Assembly (NCBI RefSeq): GCF_001612665.1
Contig: NZ_BDAX01000002.1
Coordinates: 124,001-188,000 of the forward strand
Direction: 5' to 3'
DNA length: 64,000 nucleotides
Source: Nocardia alba NBRC 108234
GTDB lineage: Bacteria > Actinomycetota > Actinomycetes > Mycobacteriales > Mycobacteriaceae
Below, in pieces: positions 1 through 8,342 of the stretch. The notes under the pieces were generated by a model. That model ran no database searches, was not told the origin of the DNA, and saw nothing but the letters and a program-made list of their open reading frames with translations. The first letter of the stretch is position 1; each line of letters opens with the position of its first letter. A program made the position numbers and the translations under genes.

Positions 1-612
1 CACGAACGCGACACCCAGCGTGAACTCGACTACCGCATCGGCTGGTACGTGATCATCGCCACCATCCCGATCGGGGTGCTGGGATTCCTGTTCAAAGACC
101 AGATCCGCACCGGGGCCCGTGATCTGTGGCTGGTGTCGTTCATGTTGATCGCGTTCGCGCTGGTGATCGCCGCGGGCGAGCATTTCGGCAGCAAGACCCG
201 CTCGTTCGACCAGCTCACCACCAAAGACGGCATCGTGATGGGGCTGGCGCAGTGTCTGGCGCTGATTCCCGGTGTCTCGCGATCCGGTGCCACGTCCACG
301 GCAGGCCTGTTCCTCGGACTGGAACGAGAAGCCGCCTACCGGTTCTCCTTCCTGCTCGCGATCCCCGCGGTCACCGCATCGGGGCTGTTCAGCCTGCCCG
401 ACGCCTTCGCCCCGGCCGGGGAGGGACTCAATGCCAGCGGTGCGCAGCTGCTGGTCGCGACAATCCTGGCATTCGTCGTGGGGTACGCCTCGGTGGCCTG
501 GCTGTTGAAGTTCGTCGGCAAGCATTCGCTGTACTGGTTCGTCGGCTACCGGATCATCCTCGGCGTCACGATGCTGGGCCTGCTGGCCACCGGCGTCGTC
601 TCCGCCACCTGA
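1..612 (+). CDS. uppP: Undecaprenyl-diphosphatase UppP/BacA, 5' end outside window
   Basis: Integral membrane enzyme that dephosphorylates undecaprenyl pyrophosphate and so recycles the lipid carrier for peptidoglycan and arabinogalactan synthesis; the family also gives bacitracin tolerance. The frame is open from base 1, reading [20 protein letters not shown], so the N-terminal part lies outside the window. The family signature [17 protein letters not shown] is at about 271-321, and hydrophobic helices run to the C-terminus. It heads the conserved uppP / phosphomutase-like / DUF3090 / SCO1664 gene block (Rv2136c-Rv2133c order in Mycobacterium tuberculosis). Identification is firm; only the missing start is unknown. 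Confidence 0.96.
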   Translation, partial: HERDTQRELDYRIGWYVIIATIPIGVLGFLFKDQIRTGARDLWLVSFMLIAFALVIAAGEHFGSKTRSFDQLTTKDGIVMGLAQCLALIPGVSRSGATSTAGLFLGLEREAAYRFSFLLAIPAVTASGLFSLPDAFAPAGEGLNASGAQLLVATILAFVVGYASVAWLLKFVGKHSLYWFVGYRIILGVTMLGLLATGVVSAT

Positions 613-632
613 TCCCGGTACCGACCCATGGT

Positions 633-638
633 TAGGCT
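633..638 (+). promoter_or_regulatory. -10 element TAGGCT for a leaderless transcript
   Basis: TAGGCT is followed by six bases and then the ATG at 645. This TANNNT-N6/7-ATG layout is typical of leaderless actinobacterial transcripts, and no Shine-Dalgarno sequence precedes the ATG. Inferred from spacing only. Confidence 0.45.
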
Positions 639-644
639 GGTCCC

Positions 645-1361
645 ATGACGGTGATCCTGCTCCGACACGGAGTGTCCACCTCCAACACCGCGCGTACCCT
701 CGCGGGGCGCTCACCCGGCGTCGAACTCACCGAGCGCGGCACCGAACAGGCCGTCGCGGTGGCCGAGCGGCTCGCGATGCTGCCGATCGAACACATCGCG
801 AGTTCACCGTTGCTGCGCTGTCAGCGCACCGTGGCGCCCCTGGCGGAAAAACTCGGTCTCGAACCCGACCACGACGAACGCCTCATCGAGGTCGACTACG
901 GCGACTGGACCGGCCGCCCGATCGCCGAACTGGTCACCGAACCGCTGTGGCGGGTCGTGCAGGGTCACGCCTCGGGCGCGGTGTTCCCCGGCGGGGAAGG
1001 GCTGGCCCAGGTCCAGCAGCGCGCGGTCGCCGCGATCCGCGAGATCGAACGCACCCTGGCCGAGAAAGCCGGCCGGGATGTGCTGTGGGTGGCGTGCGCG
1101 CACGGCGACGTCATCAAATCCATCCTGGCCGACGCACTCGGTCTGCACCTGGACAGTTTTCAGCGGATCGCGGTGGAACCGGCCTCGATCAGCGTCGTCC
1201 GCTACAGCGCGCACGGGCCGTCGGTGTGGAAGTTCAACGACACCGGCGCCGATCTTTCCGCGCTGGCCGCGACCGCACCGGCGACATCGACACCCGGTGG
1301 AGAGGTGCCGACGGCCGCGAACGCGGATAATGGGAATGCGGGGCACCGCGATTCTCCTTAG
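645..1361 (+). CDS. Histidine phosphatase, MSMEG_4193-type putative phosphomutase
   Basis: Member of the histidine phosphatase (phosphoglycerate-mutase-like) superfamily, 238 aa. The phosphorylated-His motif LLRHG is at residues 5-9 and the second catalytic His lies in CAHGD near residue 151. An acidic GDWTG segment follows the first half, as in the MSMEG_4193/Rv2135c family. The substrate is not established for this family. It sits 32 bases after uppP in the conserved block, but the TAGGCT element and the absence of a ribosome-binding site suggest it can be transcribed on its own as a leaderless mRNA. The family call is firm; the reaction is unknown. Confidence 0.9.
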   Translation: MTVILLRHGVSTSNTARTLAGRSPGVELTERGTEQAVAVAERLAMLPIEHIASSPLLRCQRTVAPLAEKLGLEPDHDERLIEVDYGDWTGRPIAELVTEPLWRVVQGHASGAVFPGGEGLAQVQQRAVAAIREIERTLAEKAGRDVLWVACAHGDVIKSILADALGLHLDSFQRIAVEPASISVVRYSAHGPSVWKFNDTGADLSALAATAPATSTPGGEVPTAANADNGNAGHRDSP

Positions 1362-1410
1362 AGGAGTGTGTTCGTGAGTGTCGATCAGGGTCACGTATCA
1401 GGAGGTGCAT

Positions 1411-1998
1411 GTGTCACGCGCAATCCATGTATTTCGCACCCCCGACCGCTTCGTCGCCGGGACCGTCGGTGAACCGGGCGATCGTTCGTTCTACCTGCAG
1501 GCCGTGCAGGAGCCGCTGGTGGTGAGTGTGCTGCTGGAGAAGCAGCAGGTGAAGGTGCTCGCCGACCGGATGGGTCTGCTGCTCGACGAGGTAGCGCGCC
1601 GTTTCGGCGCCGAGGTGCCGCCCGAAGGGGAGGACGTGCGTGATGTAGCGCCGTTGGTTACCCCCATCGACACCGAATTCCGGGTCGGCACCATGGGTCT
1701 GGGCTGGGATTCCGACGCGGGCGCCGTGGTGGTCGAATTGCTCGCGATCACCGAGACCGAGGTCGACGAATCGGTGGTGCTCGACGACACCGAGGAAGGC
1801 CCCGACGCGGTGCGGGTGTTCCTGACCCCCATCCAGGCGCGCGAATTCGCGTTGCGGTCGGCGCGGGTGATCGCGGCGGGACGCCCACCGTGCCCGCTGT
1901 GCGGGGAACCGCTGTCCTCGCGTGGGCACATGTGTGTGCGCACCAACGGGTACAAGCGCGGCGAGATCTTCGGCGCTGCCGAGCTCGAAGAGGAGTGA
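1411..1998 (+). CDS. DUF3090 family protein
   Basis: Conserved actinobacterial protein of unknown function, 195 aa (Rv2134c-like). GTG 1411 is chosen because a perfect AGGAGG (1400-1405) precedes it and because the family begins with SRAIHVFRTPDRFVAGTVGE; an in-frame start at 1378 would add 11 residues with no ribosome-binding site. A C-terminal zinc-ribbon-like CPLCGEPL...HMC motif (two CxxC-type elements near residues 169-185) suggests metal binding. The next gene starts 8 bases downstream, so the two are probably co-translated. Confidence 0.9.
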   Translation: MSRAIHVFRTPDRFVAGTVGEPGDRSFYLQAVQEPLVVSVLLEKQQVKVLADRMGLLLDEVARRFGAEVPPEGEDVRDVAPLVTPIDTEFRVGTMGLGWDSDAGAVVVELLAITETEVDESVVLDDTEEGPDAVRVFLTPIQAREFALRSARVIAAGRPPCPLCGEPLSSRGHMCVRTNGYKRGEIFGAAELEEE

Positions 1999-2005
1999 TC
2001 TCGAC

Positions 2006-2803
2006 GTGCCGGTGCTCACCGAAGGTGACCTCGAGATCGTCGGTCGGATCGGCGTAGCCAGCAATCTCACGCTGGTGTGTGAGATCGCCGCCCCCGAACC
2101 CGACGGCGCCCCACTGCGAGTGGTGTACAAGCCGGTCCGCGGCGAACGGCCGCTGTGGGATTTCCCCGACGGCACGCTCGCGGGCCGCGAAGTCGCGTCG
2201 TACCTGATCTCCGAGCACCTCGGCTGGGGTGTGATCCCCGAGACGGTGCTGCGCGAAGGGCCGTTGGGTCCGGGCATGGTGCAGCGCTGGGTCACCTCGG
2301 TCGACAACCGCACCGATGCCCGTCAGCGCCCCGATCTGGTCGACCTGTGCACGCCGGGGACCGTGCCCGAGGGCTTCTGCGAAGTGCTGCGCGCGCTCGA
2401 CGAGCAGGGCAACGAGGTTTCACTCATCCACGCCGACGATCCGCGCCTGCAACGGATGGCGGTGCTGGATCTGTTGCTCAACAACGCCGACCGCAAAGGC
2501 GGGCACGCGCTCGAAGGTGTCGACGGGCAGGTCTACGGTGTCGACCACGGCATCTGCTTGCACGCCGAACCGAAACTGCGGACCGTGCTGTGGGGGTGGG
2601 CGGGGCGACCGGTACACGACTCACTGATCCCCGACATCACCGCCTTCGCCGCGAATCTGCCCGGCACCGTTGCCGATTCGCTGGCCACCCACATCACCGA
2701 CTCCGAGATCACCGCCCTCACCGAACGAGCGAAGGCGCTGCTGGATCACCCGGTGATGCCGGTTCCCAACTCCGCGCGTCCGATCCCCTGGCCCGCTTTC
2801 TGA
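2006..2803 (+). CDS. SCO1664 family kinase-fold protein
   Basis: 265-aa protein of the SCO1664/Rv2133c family, which is related to the phosphatidylinositol 3/4-kinase fold. Visible elements are the Lys in VVYKPVRGERPLWDFP, the catalytic-loop-like LLLNNADRKGGH and the GVDHG element, as expected for an ATP-binding kinase fold. No substrate is known. GTG 2006 is chosen: AGGAG at 1991-1995 gives a 10-base spacer, and the family starts near VPVLTEGDLEIVGRI. A longer in-frame opening from 1922 would overlap DUF3090 heavily and is rejected. In many relatives the next gene is mshC; here about 4 kb of other genes intervene. Confidence 0.88.
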   Translation: MPVLTEGDLEIVGRIGVASNLTLVCEIAAPEPDGAPLRVVYKPVRGERPLWDFPDGTLAGREVASYLISEHLGWGVIPETVLREGPLGPGMVQRWVTSVDNRTDARQRPDLVDLCTPGTVPEGFCEVLRALDEQGNEVSLIHADDPRLQRMAVLDLLLNNADRKGGHALEGVDGQVYGVDHGICLHAEPKLRTVLWGWAGRPVHDSLIPDITAFAANLPGTVADSLATHITDSEITALTERAKALLDHPVMPVPNSARPIPWPAF

Positions 2804-2846
2804 TCGCGGAGCCGATAATCGGTGGTGGCGCGCCCGGCCCGATTGC

Positions 2847-2852
2847 TACCGT
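2847..2852 (+). promoter_or_regulatory. -10 element TACCGT, leaderless layout, before an Ala-rich short ORF
   Basis: TACCGT is followed by exactly seven bases and then ATG 2860, which matches a leaderless promoter. It would place the transcription start at or next to the short ORF 2860-2928 upstream of the alanyl-tRNA-synthetase-like gene. Confidence 0.45.
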
Positions 2853-2859
2853 TGCCGCC

Positions 2860-2928
2860 ATGAAGGTCGATCCACGAATCGCTGCCGCGACCGCACGAGC
2901 TCTCCGCTCGCCGGTCCCCGCCGCCTGA
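2860..2928 (+). CDS. Alanine-rich 22-aa leader peptide candidate
   Basis: Short ORF of 22 codons ending TGA at 2926-2928. Seven of its 22 residues are Ala: an IAAATARAL core and a PAA end. It has a leaderless -10 in front and lies 110 bases before an alanyl-tRNA-synthetase-like gene. By analogy with amino-acid-responsive leader peptides, ribosome stalling at Ala codons could control the downstream gene. High-GC genomes favour Ala codons, so composition alone is weak evidence, and I see no clear terminator/antiterminator pair in 2929-3038. The role is inferred. Confidence 0.35.
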   Translation: MKVDPRIAAATARALRSPVPAA

Positions 2929-3038
2929 CCTTCTTCCCATGCCGGCGACCGGAAACGGTCCGCTGGCGGGTGTCGGGGTTGTCACCGTTCGCCGTGGTGG
3001 TCGCTTCCGGTCGATGTCACATCGATGGAGCAATCACC

Positions 3039-4232
3039 ATGATCACCACCGATCAGACCGTCCAGACCTTCCTCGACTACTTCCGCGAGCGCGGGCACGA
3101 ACTCATACCGGGCGGATCTCTCATTCCGCCGCCGGGAGATCCGGTGCTGTTCACCAGCTCCGGGATGCATCCGTTGACCCCGTATCTGATGGGCCGACCC
3201 CACCCGCTGGGTCGGCGGCTCACCGGCTCGCAGCGCTGTTTGCGCACCACCGATCTCGACGAGGTCGGTGACGACACTCATCTCACCGTGTTCGAGATGC
3301 TCGGGTCGTGGTCACTGCGCGACTACGACGGCCCGCAGAGCCTGCGCTGGGGCTTCGAACTGCTGCGCGACGGCTTCGGCATCGACCCGAGCCGCATGCA
3401 TGTCACGGTGTTCGGCGGTGACGACCGCGTCGAGCCCGACCACGAGTCGTGGCGCGCCTGGGAGGAACTCGGTTTACCGGTCGAGCCGACCGTCGACGAG
3501 AACTGGTGGTCCAACGGCCCGACGGGACTGTGTGGACCCGACTCCGAGATCTTCGTCTGGACCGGACGCGACCTGCCGCAGGCCACGCCGACCACCGATG
3601 ACCGGTGGGTGGAGGTGTGGAATCACGTGATGATGCGCTACCTGCGCCATGGTGACGGCAGCCTCGAACCGATGCGACGACCCTGTGTCGACACCGGTCT
3701 GGGGTTGGAACGGCTGGTGCGAATCCTGCGGAACACGCAGTCCGTCTTCGAGATCGACCTCTTCGACCCATGGCGGACCACCCTGCCCGGTCTCTGGGGT
3801 CCGCTCGATGGTCGGTCGCTGCGCGTGCTGTCGGACCATCTGCGATCGAGCATCGTGATTCTCGGCGACGGGGTGACGCCCTCGCCATCGGGTCGTGGTC
3901 ACATCCTGCGGCGGTTGATCCGGCGCAGCCTCACCACGTTGTGGCGCGACGATCCGACCCGCACCCTGTCGGACCTGCCGATCGAGCTGGTCGACCACAC
4001 GCTCGAGCATTTCCGGCAACCCGTGCCGGGCCAATACGTGCACGCCCTGTTGCTCGAGGAGGAACACAAATTCGATCTGCTGCTCCAGCGCGGGCGAAAG
4101 ATCCTGTCCCACCGCCGCTTCAGCGGAACTCTGGCCGAAGACGACTACCGCTACCTCCACGACACCCACGGCCTTCCCCGCGATCTGGTGGTGTATCTGA
4201 CCACCGAGGCCGGGGTCGATCGAGGCTTGTAG
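3039..4232 (+). CDS. Alanyl-tRNA synthetase paralogue, catalytic core only
   Basis: 397-aa protein homologous to the N-terminal half of AlaRS, a class II synthetase that makes alanyl-adenylate and charges tRNA-Ala. Motif 1 region is FTSSGMHPLTPYLMG, motif 2 region is QRCLRTTDLDEVGDDTHLTVFEML, and motif 3 is DTGLGLERLVRIL. It ends in AlaRS-like helices (LSDHLRSSIVILGDGV..., GRGHILRRLIRRS). Housekeeping AlaRS is about 870-890 aa. The editing domain, with its HxxxH and Cys-His zinc site, and the C-Ala domain are absent and not encoded downstream. ATG 3039 has GGAG at 3027-3030. It could charge tRNA without editing, supply alanyl-adenylate, or be a resistance paralogue; none is proven. Confidence 0.82.
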   Translation: MITTDQTVQTFLDYFRERGHELIPGGSLIPPPGDPVLFTSSGMHPLTPYLMGRPHPLGRRLTGSQRCLRTTDLDEVGDDTHLTVFEMLGSWSLRDYDGPQSLRWGFELLRDGFGIDPSRMHVTVFGGDDRVEPDHESWRAWEELGLPVEPTVDENWWSNGPTGLCGPDSEIFVWTGRDLPQATPTTDDRWVEVWNHVMMRYLRHGDGSLEPMRRPCVDTGLGLERLVRILRNTQSVFEIDLFDPWRTTLPGLWGPLDGRSLRVLSDHLRSSIVILGDGVTPSPSGRGHILRRLIRRSLTTLWRDDPTRTLSDLPIELVDHTLEHFRQPVPGQYVHALLLEEEHKFDLLLQRGRKILSHRRFSGTLAEDDYRYLHDTHGLPRDLVVYLTTEAGVDRGL

Positions 4233-4321
4233 GCAGGTTGTCGGGCGTGCGCCGATCGGGGCGGTAGTTTCCGAAGTGTTCAGATCCGATGAGTTTCGAG
4301 CGCGAGGGAGGTCTACACGTC

Positions 4322-4873
4322 ATGAGGAAACTGATCTACGGATTCGGCGTATCGCTGGACGGTTACGTCAACGACCGCGACGGCAGAATCGACTGGACCG
4401 ACCCCGACGACGAGCTGCACCAGTACCACAACGACCGGTTCCGGAGCCTGGAGGTCGCGGTGAACGGTCGTCGGCTCTATGAGCTGATGGCCGAGTACTG
4501 GCCGCACGTGCCCGCGGACGCACCGCCCATTCAGCGTGAGTTCGGCGAGCTCTGGACCGGCAAGCCGAAAGTCGTGTTCTCCCGCACGCTCACCGAGGTG
4601 CACTGGAACAGCACCCTGCTCCGCGAGAACGCGGTGGAGGAGGTCCGCAAGCTCAAAGCCGGTGGTGACGGTGTCATGGAGGTCGGTGGCGCGAGCCTGG
4701 CTTCCGCGCTGATGCCGCACGGGCTCATCGACGAGTACCAGCTGTTCGTCTCGCCCATGGTGCTCGGCGGCGGCACCCCGATGTTTCCCGCGCTGGACCA
4801 GCGGATCGGGCTGCGATTGGTCGAGACGCGCCGCTTCGACACCGCGGTGCTGCTGCGCTACGTCGTCGACTGA
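4322..4873 (+). CDS. RibD C-terminal/dihydrofolate-reductase-like protein
   Basis: 183-aa stand-alone member of the RibD_C/DHFR-like reductase family. The N-terminal strand KLIYGFGVSLDGYVND, the central VVFSRTL, and the GG-rich nucleotide-binding segments VMEVGGASLASAL and SPMVLGGGTPMFP are characteristic. Such proteins are NADPH-binding oxidoreductases; most, including this one, have unknown substrates. ATG 4322 is chosen because GGGAGG (4306-4311) precedes it; an upstream in-frame ATG at 4289 has no ribosome-binding site. It lies alone between the AlaRS-like and small secreted protein genes. Confidence 0.88.
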   Translation: MRKLIYGFGVSLDGYVNDRDGRIDWTDPDDELHQYHNDRFRSLEVAVNGRRLYELMAEYWPHVPADAPPIQREFGELWTGKPKVVFSRTLTEVHWNSTLLRENAVEEVRKLKAGGDGVMEVGGASLASALMPHGLIDEYQLFVSPMVLGGGTPMFPALDQRIGLRLVETRRFDTAVLLRYVVD

Positions 4874-4995
4874 GGTCCGCGCACCGCGCCGCGGCCACCC
4901 ATTTCTCGGGGCGGTGACGGCCCTGTTCCCTGGTCAGTGCCGGTGCTAGTGTGCTCCAAGCACTTTCGTTGTCCCCGTGAGATCTGAGGAAACCT

Positions 4996-5253
4996 ATGTC
5001 GACCCGTTCCATTGTCACCGCCTCCGCTGCCGCGTTGCTGCTCACCGGTGCCGCCGCTGCTGTTGCCGCGCCCGCGCAGGCTTTTCCCGCCGGTTGGTGG
5101 GCTGAGAAGACCTACGTGTGTTCCTCCACCAACCAGGCCGGCGCTCCGCTGCCCGACGTGACGGTGAAGGCCGGCAACGAGGTCGGTGCGGCGTACTACG
5201 CGACCCAGCAGCTCGGCCCGGACGCGGCGCAGATGCAGTGCCGCCAGCTGTGA
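4996..5253 (+). CDS. Small secreted protein with two cysteines
   Basis: 85-aa protein with a clear Sec signal peptide: STR at the N-terminus, a hydrophobic Ala/Leu core and a probable cleavage after PAQA near residue 29. The mature part is about 56 aa, begins FPAGWWAEKTYVCS and contains just two Cys, which could form one disulfide. GAGGAAA stands before the ATG. Function unknown; I do not recognise the family. It is probably exported and monocistronic, since a gene on the other strand converges on it. Confidence 0.72.
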   Translation: MSTRSIVTASAAALLLTGAAAAVAAPAQAFPAGWWAEKTYVCSSTNQAGAPLPDVTVKAGNEVGAAYYATQQLGPDAAQMQCRQL

Positions 5254-5303
5254 TGTGATCTTGTTCGGTGTCGCCGCACGTCGGGGAGCGGTGGCACCGA
5301 AGT

Positions 5304-6146
5304 TCAGCTGGGGTGTGCCTGTACGAATTCCCGCACCGCGGCAGTCTGATTCAGCAGTGCGTGCCCGACTCCGGGCAGTAGTCGCACCTCGCCTCGCGTG
5401 AAGGTACCGCGGGCACGTTCGGCGGTCCGTGCGGAGTCGAACAGGGCGTCGCGTTCACCGACGATTATCAGGACCGGGATGTCCACTTCGCGAAGTTGTG
5501 CGTCGCGGAAAATGGGTAGCTTTCCGGGGCGGGGCGAAAAATGAGTGAACGTCAGCTCGATGTCGTCGATGATCGAATCCGCCTGCGCCCCCTCCAGACC
5601 GAGGCCCGTGCGCGCCATGTCCCGCACGCTGTGCCTGCCGATCATTCGCAGACCGATGGCCTTCACGAGCCAGCCGTAGCGGTGTCTGCCCAGTCCGCCG
5701 GGGCACAGCAGGACCAACGTCGTGACCCGACCCGGCCTTCGCACCACGTAATCGAGTGCGGTCCACCCGCCGAGTGACATGCCGACCAGCGCCACGGTGT
5801 CGAGGCCGAGTCCCTCGATCACCTCGTCGAGCCAGCTCGCGGTCGCGTCGCTGTCCAATGCCAGCCGGGTGGGGGCGCTGAATCCCGGTTCGCCGGGGAG
5901 GTCCACCGCGCACACGCGAAAACTTCGCGACCAGTCCGCGATGTCGGCGCGCCATGTGCTCGCATTGGCTCCTGAACCGTGCAGCACCACCAGCGGCGGT
6001 GCGTCGGCCGGTCCCGAGACCACAACGAAGGTCTCGCCGATGCCGGTGTCGATCCGCACTTCGTCGTGGGGGACCGGCCACGCGTCGAGGTGTTCGCGGT
6101 AGCGCTGGTGAACGAGCTGTCGGCCTTCGTCGGACTTGTAGATCAT
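5304..6146 (-). CDS. Alpha/beta-hydrolase
   Basis: 280-aa alpha/beta-hydrolase fold enzyme. The oxyanion region is VVLHGSGANASTW, the nucleophile elbow is GMSLGG, the acid is expected in VGERDALFD, and the catalytic His is in GVGHALL. It is cytoplasmic, as no signal peptide is visible. The substrate is not predictable; the layout resembles esterases and C-C hydrolases. The ATG at 6146 overlaps the TGA of the upstream HTH gene by four bases (ATGA), so the pair is translationally coupled. A longer opening to 6359 is the shadow of the HTH gene and is rejected. Confidence 0.87.
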   Translation of the reverse strand: MIYKSDEGRQLVHQRYREHLDAWPVPHDEVRIDTGIGETFVVVSGPADAPPLVVLHGSGANASTWRADIADWSRSFRVCAVDLPGEPGFSAPTRLALDSDATASWLDEVIEGLGLDTVALVGMSLGGWTALDYVVRRPGRVTTLVLLCPGGLGRHRYGWLVKAIGLRMIGRHSVRDMARTGLGLEGAQADSIIDDIELTFTHFSPRPGKLPIFRDAQLREVDIPVLIIVGERDALFDSARTAERARGTFTRGEVRLLPGVGHALLNQTAAVREFVQAHPS

Positions 6147-6565
6147 GAGCTCAGGATTCCGTCCAGGTAGTCGAGCAGGCGGGAACTGTCGGCGAGGCTG
6201 CCGAGCAGGATCACTTTGAGGCGTTGGCGGGCCGGGTCGTAGCTGGTTTCCACACGCATGCGCTGACCGCCGCCGCCTCGGGTCCCGGCGGTGGCGGTGA
6301 GCAGCGTGGTGATCCGGTCGACGGTGGCGCGGTCGATGTCGTCGATCTCGACGATGCACGAGGCCTCCGTGTGCCGGTGCGGCCCTGTCTGGGGGGTGGT
6401 GATCGGCAGCCCGGTGAACGTCTCGAGGTCTTCGTGGGTGATGCGGTACTGCTTGCCGATGCGCGCGGCGGGGAGTTTGCCGTCGCGCACATAACTGCGC
6501 ACCGTGCGGACATGGAGTCCGAGCAGTTCGGCGACCTGCTCCACCGAATAGAGACGATCAGTCAT
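6143..6565 (-). CDS. MerR/excisionase-type HTH regulator
   Basis: 140-aa protein. The N-terminal helix-turn-helix (residues about 4-55, YSVEQVAELLGLHVRTVRSYVRDGKLPAARIGKQYRI) is of the excisionase/MerR-like single-HTH family. The C-terminal part, with a conserved SYDPARQRLKVILLGSLADSSRLLDYLDGIL segment, may sense a ligand. It is first in a two-gene operon with the alpha/beta-hydrolase and presumably regulates it, possibly together with its own promoter. Start ATG 6565 is set by the HTH and by a strong promoter whose -10 is six bases upstream, so the transcript is probably leaderless. Confidence 0.85.
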   Translation of the reverse strand: MTDRLYSVEQVAELLGLHVRTVRSYVRDGKLPAARIGKQYRITHEDLETFTGLPITTPQTGPHRHTEASCIVEIDDIDRATVDRITTLLTATAGTRGGGGQRMRVETSYDPARQRLKVILLGSLADSSRLLDYLDGILSS

Positions 6566-6571
6566 AAAACT

Positions 6572-6601
6572 AACGTAAACGAAGGTACATATAGGGGTCA
6601 A
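6572..6601 (-). promoter_or_regulatory. Sigma-A-type promoter of the HTH/hydrolase operon
   Basis: On the minus strand TTGACC (6601-6596) is followed by an 18-base spacer and TACGTT (6577-6572), then six bases to the ATG at 6565. This is a near-consensus housekeeping promoter with a leaderless start, set in a local AT-rich patch. It is a natural site for autoregulation by the HTH protein. Confidence 0.6.
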
Positions 6602-6847
6602 TAGGGAAGTTTGATGACATGTGGACTGTGACAATGATCGCGATAGCAACCGTTTGTCCAGCTCTGACCGCACACTGGGCACAAGCAGCCCGATTCGTCC
6701 CGCTACCTCCGTGACCAGCGGATCTGCTCGAGCGCAAACCTTGACCCGAGTGCCAGGACACGTTTGTGTGCAGGTAGCGGGCCGTGCCGCGACGCCGCGA
6801 GCAACCCCATGGGCCGGGCCGCGAGCCGAGCACCTCGGCAGGGGCTC

Positions 6848-6853
6848 TACCCT
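6848..6853 (+). promoter_or_regulatory. -10 element TACCCT for mshC, leaderless layout
   Basis: TACCCT, seven bases, then ATG 6861. No Shine-Dalgarno sequence precedes the ATG. The intergenic region 6566-6860 holds nothing else I can identify besides this element and the divergent HTH promoter. Confidence 0.45.
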
Positions 6854-6860
6854 CGAAGGC

Positions 6861-8099
6861 ATGCAGTCCTGGTCCGATATCGCCCTGCCGACCGTCCCCG
6901 GAACAGGGCCGCCGTTGCGTTTGTACGACACCGCCGATCGTCAGATCCGCCCGGTCACCCCCGGCGCGACCGCGAAGATGTACGTCTGCGGCATCACGCC
7001 CTACGACGCCACCCATCTCGGTCACGCCGCCACCTACCTGACATTCGACCTGGTCAACCGGATCTGGCGCGATGCGGGCCACGATGTGCACTACGTGCAG
7101 AACGTCACCGACGTCGACGATCCGCTGTTCGAACGCGCCGACCGCGACGGCATCGACTGGCGTGATCTCGGCAGCCGCGAGATCGACCTGTTCCGTGAGG
7201 ACATGACCGCCCTGCAGGTGTTGCCGCCACGGCACTACATCGGCGCCATCGAAACGGTGGAAGAGGTGGTCGAGCTCGTGCAGAAGCTGCTCACCGCCGG
7301 TGCCGCCTACATCGTCGACGACGCCGAGTACCCCGATATCTACTTCCACACCGACGCCACCGAGCAGTTCGGTTACGAATCCGGCTACGACCGCGCCACC
7401 ATGGAGGCCCTGTTCGCCGAACGCGGCGGCGACCCGGACCGGGCGGGCAAGCGCGACACCATCGACGCCCTGCTGTGGCGCGCCGCACGCCCCGGTGAAC
7501 CGTCCTGGGAGGCACCCTTCGGCGCCGGACGGCCCGGCTGGCATATCGAGTGTGCGGCGATCGCGCTCAACCGCATCGGCGCCGAGTTCGACATCCAGGG
7601 TGGCGGCTCGGACCTCATCTACCCGCATCACGAATACTCCGCCGCGCACGCCGAGGCGATCACCGGCGCCCGCCGCTTCGCCCGCCACTACGTGCACGCC
7701 GGTCTGATCGGCCTGGACGGCGAGAAGATGTCGAAGTCGCGCGGCAACCTCGTCCTCGTGTCGAAACTGCGCCGCGCCGGTGTCGACCCCGCCGCGATTC
7801 GCCTCGGCCTGCTCGCCGGTCACTACCGCGCCGACCGGATGTGGACCGACGAGGTGCTCACCGCCGCGCAGCACCGCCTCGACCGCTGGCGCGAAGCCGT
7901 GTCGGCGACTGCGGGCCCCTCGGCCGTCGACACGGTCGCCCGGTTGCGTCAGCACCTGGCCGACGACCTCGACACCCCGAAGGCCCTCGACGCGGTCGAC
8001 AACTGGGCCGAACAGGCCATCACCTACGGCGGCACCGACACCGAGGCGCCCGCCCTGGTTCGCGCCGCCGTCGACGCGCTGTTGGGCGTCAGCCTCTGA
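6861..8099 (+). CDS. mshC: Cysteine--1-D-myo-inosityl 2-amino-2-deoxy-alpha-D-glucopyranoside ligase MshC
   Basis: Mycothiol biosynthesis enzyme: it joins cysteine to GlcN-Ins with ATP in the penultimate step. It is 412 aa, the usual length. It is a class I cysteinyl-tRNA-synthetase-like protein with the HIGH-type motif [10 protein letters not shown], the KMSKS loop EKMSKSRG, and zinc ligands in [19 protein letters not shown] and YPHHE. ATG 6861 matches the family start [10 protein letters not shown]; the open frame extends to 6621 but that part is not family-like. It is the strongest marker that the organism makes mycothiol. It normally follows SCO1664 closely but here is separated by five genes. 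Confidence 0.97.
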   Translation: MQSWSDIALPTVPGTGPPLRLYDTADRQIRPVTPGATAKMYVCGITPYDATHLGHAATYLTFDLVNRIWRDAGHDVHYVQNVTDVDDPLFERADRDGIDWRDLGSREIDLFREDMTALQVLPPRHYIGAIETVEEVVELVQKLLTAGAAYIVDDAEYPDIYFHTDATEQFGYESGYDRATMEALFAERGGDPDRAGKRDTIDALLWRAARPGEPSWEAPFGAGRPGWHIECAAIALNRIGAEFDIQGGGSDLIYPHHEYSAAHAEAITGARRFARHYVHAGLIGLDGEKMSKSRGNLVLVSKLRRAGVDPAAIRLGLLAGHYRADRMWTDEVLTAAQHRLDRWREAVSATAGPSAVDTVARLRQHLADDLDTPKALDAVDNWAEQAITYGGTDTEAPALVRAAVDALLGVSL

Positions 8100-8277
8100 C
8101 ACGAGCGGTCGGCGTCGCTGTGCGCGGTCACCGTGGTGGCGACCTGTCCGGACGCCCCGGATCGGCGACAGCGATCACGGTCCGGCGCCGAACACAGCGT
8201 TCTGTCGCCGCCCCGCGCACCAGTGATTTCAGCGGGTTCGCGATGACGCGGACAGGTCCGGCCATCCCGGTTGCCCG

Positions 8278-8298
8278 CAGTATGCTGCGCTTATACTG
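8278..8298. promoter_or_regulatory. Inverted repeat CAGTAT-N9-ATACTG over the usp promoter
   Basis: CAGTAT at 8278-8283 and ATACTG at 8293-8298 form a perfect 6-bp inverted repeat. It overlaps a TATACT -10 candidate (8292-8297), about 45 bases before the universal stress protein start. This is the arrangement expected of a repressor operator; the regulator is unknown. Confidence 0.35.
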
Positions 8299-8342
8299 TG
8301 GGCCACAGCGCAGCTGACCTGCCGTCGATCGGAGAGCGTCAC

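Noticed and set aside
6570..8102. 510-codon minus-strand opening opposite mshC
   Set aside because: Shadow of mshC, whose family match runs through the whole plus-strand frame.
8100..8342. DosR box before the universal stress protein
   Set aside because: No GGGACT-N4-AGTCCC-like palindrome is present; only an unrelated CAGTAT-N9-ATACTG repeat.
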